This document shows, piece after piece, positions 13,888 through 15,052 of a stretch of DNA of 15,052 bases. Position 1 is the stretch's first letter. Every line of letters begins with the position of its first letter. The notes beneath the pieces are model-generated. The model did no database searches, was not told the origin of the DNA, and worked only from the letters and a program-made list of their open reading frames with translations. This stretch comes from Ruminococcaceae bacterium UBA6842 (GTDB lineage: Bacteria; Bacillota; Clostridia; Oscillospirales; Acutalibacteraceae), in assembly GCA_002451855.1 (NCBI GenBank), contig DKDS01000088.1, forward strand, positions 1 to 15,052. Reading direction: 5' to 3'. A program made the translations under genes and the position numbers.

Positions 13888-13914
13888 CGATATTATACTT
13901 AAAGCTTGAAAAAC

Positions 13915-13942
13915 TTGACATTTTTAAAATGTACTGTATAAC
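13915..13942 (+). promoter_or_regulatory. Possible divergent plus-strand promoter
   Basis: TTGACA (13915-13920), a 16-bp spacer and TATAAC (13937-13942) face away from the main operon promoter. A transcript would begin near an 8-bp hairpin (13948-13955 with 13964-13971) and run to the terminator at 14122-14156. No convincing gene lies in that interval, so it may be a chance match or may extend the small RNA described below. Confidence 0.4.
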
Positions 13943-14047
13943 ATAAGCGGAATAAAGTGAACCTTATTCCGACAGCATTATATTCCTGCTATTGCAAGCC
14001 ATATATTTTAATGAGAAAAAGAATGAAATATTTTTCGAAAACCGTCC

Positions 14048-14061
14048 TGTCAAACTTGACA
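14048..14061. promoter_or_regulatory. Operator-like inverted repeat over a -35 box, copy 2
   Basis: TGTCAA and TTGACA are inverted around AC, and the right half is itself the -35 box of the plus-strand promoter. A protein bound here would block that promoter. The core differs at one position from the palindrome at 13820-13831. Confidence 0.5.
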
Positions 14062-14085
14062 AATTGAAATTTTGTGTTATATAAT
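14056..14085 (+). promoter_or_regulatory. Plus-strand sigma-A promoter for a small RNA
   Basis: Perfect TTGACA (14056-14061) and perfect TATAAT (14080-14085) are separated by 18 bp. The start should be near 14092, followed at once by a 7-bp hairpin and within about 60 bases by a terminator, with no ORF between. Confidence 0.75.
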
Positions 14086-14091
14086 GACCGT

Positions 14092-14160
14092 GGTGTTTAA
14101 AAACACCTTCTGTCTTCTTGAGGAGCGCCGTAGTTGTCTTGCGGTGCTCCAATTCTTTTA
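14092..14160 (+). ncRNA. Predicted ~70-nt small RNA
   Basis: The interval between the promoter at 14056-14085 and a terminator contains two hairpins and no ORF. The first is GGTGTTT with AAACACC (14092-14107, 2-base loop). A 14-base single-stranded linker follows, and the second is the 9-bp terminator stem (14122-14150). It ends at the 3' end of the convergent membrane-protein gene. I recognise no RNA family. It could be an antisense or trans-acting regulator of the element; the existence of the transcript is predicted and its role is unknown. Confidence 0.5.
14122..14156 (+). terminator. Intrinsic terminator of the small RNA
   Basis: GGAGCGCCG (14122-14130) pairs with CGGTGCTCC (14142-14150), a 9-bp stem with one G-U pair and an 11-base loop, followed by AATTCTTTTATTT. 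The T tract is interrupted but adequate. On the minus strand no U-run follows the stem, so it is not a good terminator for the membrane-protein gene. Confidence 0.65.
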
Positions 14161-14162
14161 TT

Positions 14163-14687
14163 TCACCAATTGTACAAATTAATCATTATTTCAGAAACTT
14201 TTTGACTCATTAAATTCATTGGGCGAATTATGTCCTGTTTCATCTTACATAATGTTTCTAAATCTTCAATGTGATTACCTATTATTTCATTATATTCTGA
14301 AAATTTTTCTTCTAAAAAAGTTATATCTTTTTCTATAAAAAACCTTTCTCCAACTTTTTTTATGAATTCCAATTTGTTGCTCATATCTCGCTTTCGCATA
14401 AGTATTTGTTCCTTCGAAATATTGGAATAATCAAAACTATTCTCATCATCTATGACTTTTTTGAATGTTTCCAGAAGAACAATAAATAGTTCTTTTTGCT
14501 TTCTTCCATCGGCTTGCTTTTGAACATAATAAAATGAAAAGCATGCTGCGAAAAACAGACTAATTCCTGTTGCAAAATTGAAAGAAAAAAATTTTTCACA
14601 ATCTTTACATCCATTAATTATTGAAAAAACAATAATTAATGATATCACAGCGCCAAGAATTATCTTCATTACATTATTTTTTTTCAT
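14163..14687 (-). CDS. Two-helix membrane protein of unknown function
   Basis: This 174-residue protein starts at ATG 14687, with GGAG 7 bases upstream; the longer frame to 14726 lacks such a site. Two hydrophobic segments are seen, about residues 8-24 (IILGAVISLIIVFSII) and 38-54 (ATGISLFFAACFSFYYV). They are joined by a short loop with two cysteines (GCKDC). A charged, largely helical cytoplasmic-type domain of about 115 residues follows, possibly coiled coil. It overlaps the end of the STAS-like gene by 14 bases, so the two are co-translated and may work together. The codons are strikingly AT-rich compared with the helicase operon. No family recognised. A membrane effector controlled by the STAS-like partner is speculation. 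Confidence 0.75.
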   Translation of the reverse strand: MKKNNVMKIILGAVISLIIVFSIINGCKDCEKFFSFNFATGISLFFAACFSFYYVQKQADGRKQKELFIVLLETFKKVIDDENSFDYSNISKEQILMRKRDMSNKLEFIKKVGERFFIEKDITFLEEKFSEYNEIIGNHIEDLETLCKMKQDIIRPMNLMSQKVSEIMINLYNW

Positions 14688-15015
14688 TTCTGTTCTCCAA
14701 AGCTTCCGAAATGTAGTTGTAAACATCTTCGATTAATTTAGGTTCTTCATCAGAAACGATTTTAATAATGTCTAGCATTTTCTTATCTTTTTTCTCTCTT
14801 GCTAACCCTCCAAATGCTTCCTCTAAAAAAGAAGGAGCATAGCCAAATCCCCCATCAAGAATAACTTTTAAATCTTGATTTGTTCTGACTGCCTCATCAT
14901 ATTTCTCATTTAAAAGCTTTTTTCTAAAATCTTCTCCAGAATACGGTCCTTCTGAAATATACCTTCCTCCAGGCGATTTTGTATAATCGTTAGCAATGTT
15001 AATTAAAATATCCAT
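14674..15015 (-). CDS. STAS-like DUF4325 protein
   Basis: This 113-residue protein matches the DUF4325 (STAS-like) family: MDILINIANDYTKSPGGRY, then SGEDFRKKLLNEKYDEAV, a central strand VILDGGFGYAPSFLEEAFGG and a terminal helix EEPKLIEDVYNYI. DUF4325 resembles STAS anti-anti-sigma domains, which act as switch proteins, and is often encoded near GHKL-type ATPases or signalling proteins. AGGAG lies 8 bases before the ATG. The downstream gene is a membrane protein overlapping it by 14 bases. The window ends 37 bases upstream; an in-frame TAG at 15028-15030 could end another gene of this unit outside the window, for example an ATPase partner, but too little is visible to say. Confidence 0.85.
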   Translation of the reverse strand: MDILINIANDYTKSPGGRYISEGPYSGEDFRKKLLNEKYDEAVRTNQDLKVILDGGFGYAPSFLEEAFGGLAREKKDKKMLDIIKIVSDEEPKLIEDVYNYISEALENRNEKK

Positions 15016-15052
15016 TATTTTTCTCCTCTATTTTCCTCGTATAATAAGATTT

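Noticed and set aside
14011..14067. 18-codon plus-strand peptide between the two plus-strand promoters
   Set aside because: There is no ribosome-binding site before its ATG and it runs through the operator and -35 box.
13964..14152. 62-codon open frame on the minus strand
   Set aside because: It covers the plus-strand promoter, operator and small RNA, has no ribosome-binding site and no family resemblance.
15028..15051. Seven codons and a TAG that could be the end of an upstream gene
   Set aside because: Too short at the window edge to distinguish from chance; mentioned under the DUF4325 gene.

Overview
This window looks like the integrase-proximal part of an integrated mobile element (ICE- or phage-like) from a low-to-mid GC Firmicute, most likely a gut-type clostridium. 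The basis is strong Shine-Dalgarno sites, consensus sigma-A promoters, intrinsic terminators, and families such as DUF3846, DUF3791/DUF3990, DUF6809 and DUF4325 that are common in Clostridia. No relaxase, coupling protein, type IV secretion gene or phage structural gene is present, so the transfer mode cannot be read from this window. Every convincing gene is on the minus strand, so the operons run from right to left.

Left end (1-2020). A tyrosine recombinase gene is flanked by two exact 20-bp copies of one site in inverted orientation (1-20 and 1471-1490). Each copy is itself a palindrome-like core site with 5-bp arms and a 7-bp centre. Two terminators face each other just outside (1520-1613). 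About 370 bp of probably decayed sequence and a bidirectional terminator follow.

Toxin-antitoxin-like remnant (2018-2716). A consensus promoter precedes a DUF3990 gene that keeps only its C-terminal third or so. An 79-residue conserved partner and an intact DUF3791 gene follow, coupled by overlaps.

Main operon (2717-13482). Its order of transcription is: SNF2-like helicase with a C-terminal sliding-clamp-binding motif, a DUF6809-like protein, an acidic unknown protein, a divergent DNA polymerase III beta clamp, a RavA/MoxR-type AAA+ ATPase, a single-stranded DNA-binding protein, a ViaA-like von Willebrand A protein, two small unknowns, a 368-residue WDWYxIGGR protein, and DUF3846. It reads as an element-borne DNA-maintenance module, in which a clamp, SSB and helicase are interleaved with an AAA+/vWA chaperone pair.

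Control region (13483-14162). A consensus promoter (13859-13887) drives the operon through a leader of about 310-370 nt. The leader holds a 15-bp stem-loop, a strong intrinsic terminator and a competing antiterminator hairpin, followed by a mini-ORF at the helicase start. On the plus strand a second promoter, sharing a 12-bp operator-like palindrome with the leader, appears to make a ~70-nt terminated RNA.

Right end (14163-15052). The sequence becomes visibly AT-rich and carries a two-gene unit: a DUF4325 STAS-like protein and a two-helix membrane protein, which may be separately acquired cargo.
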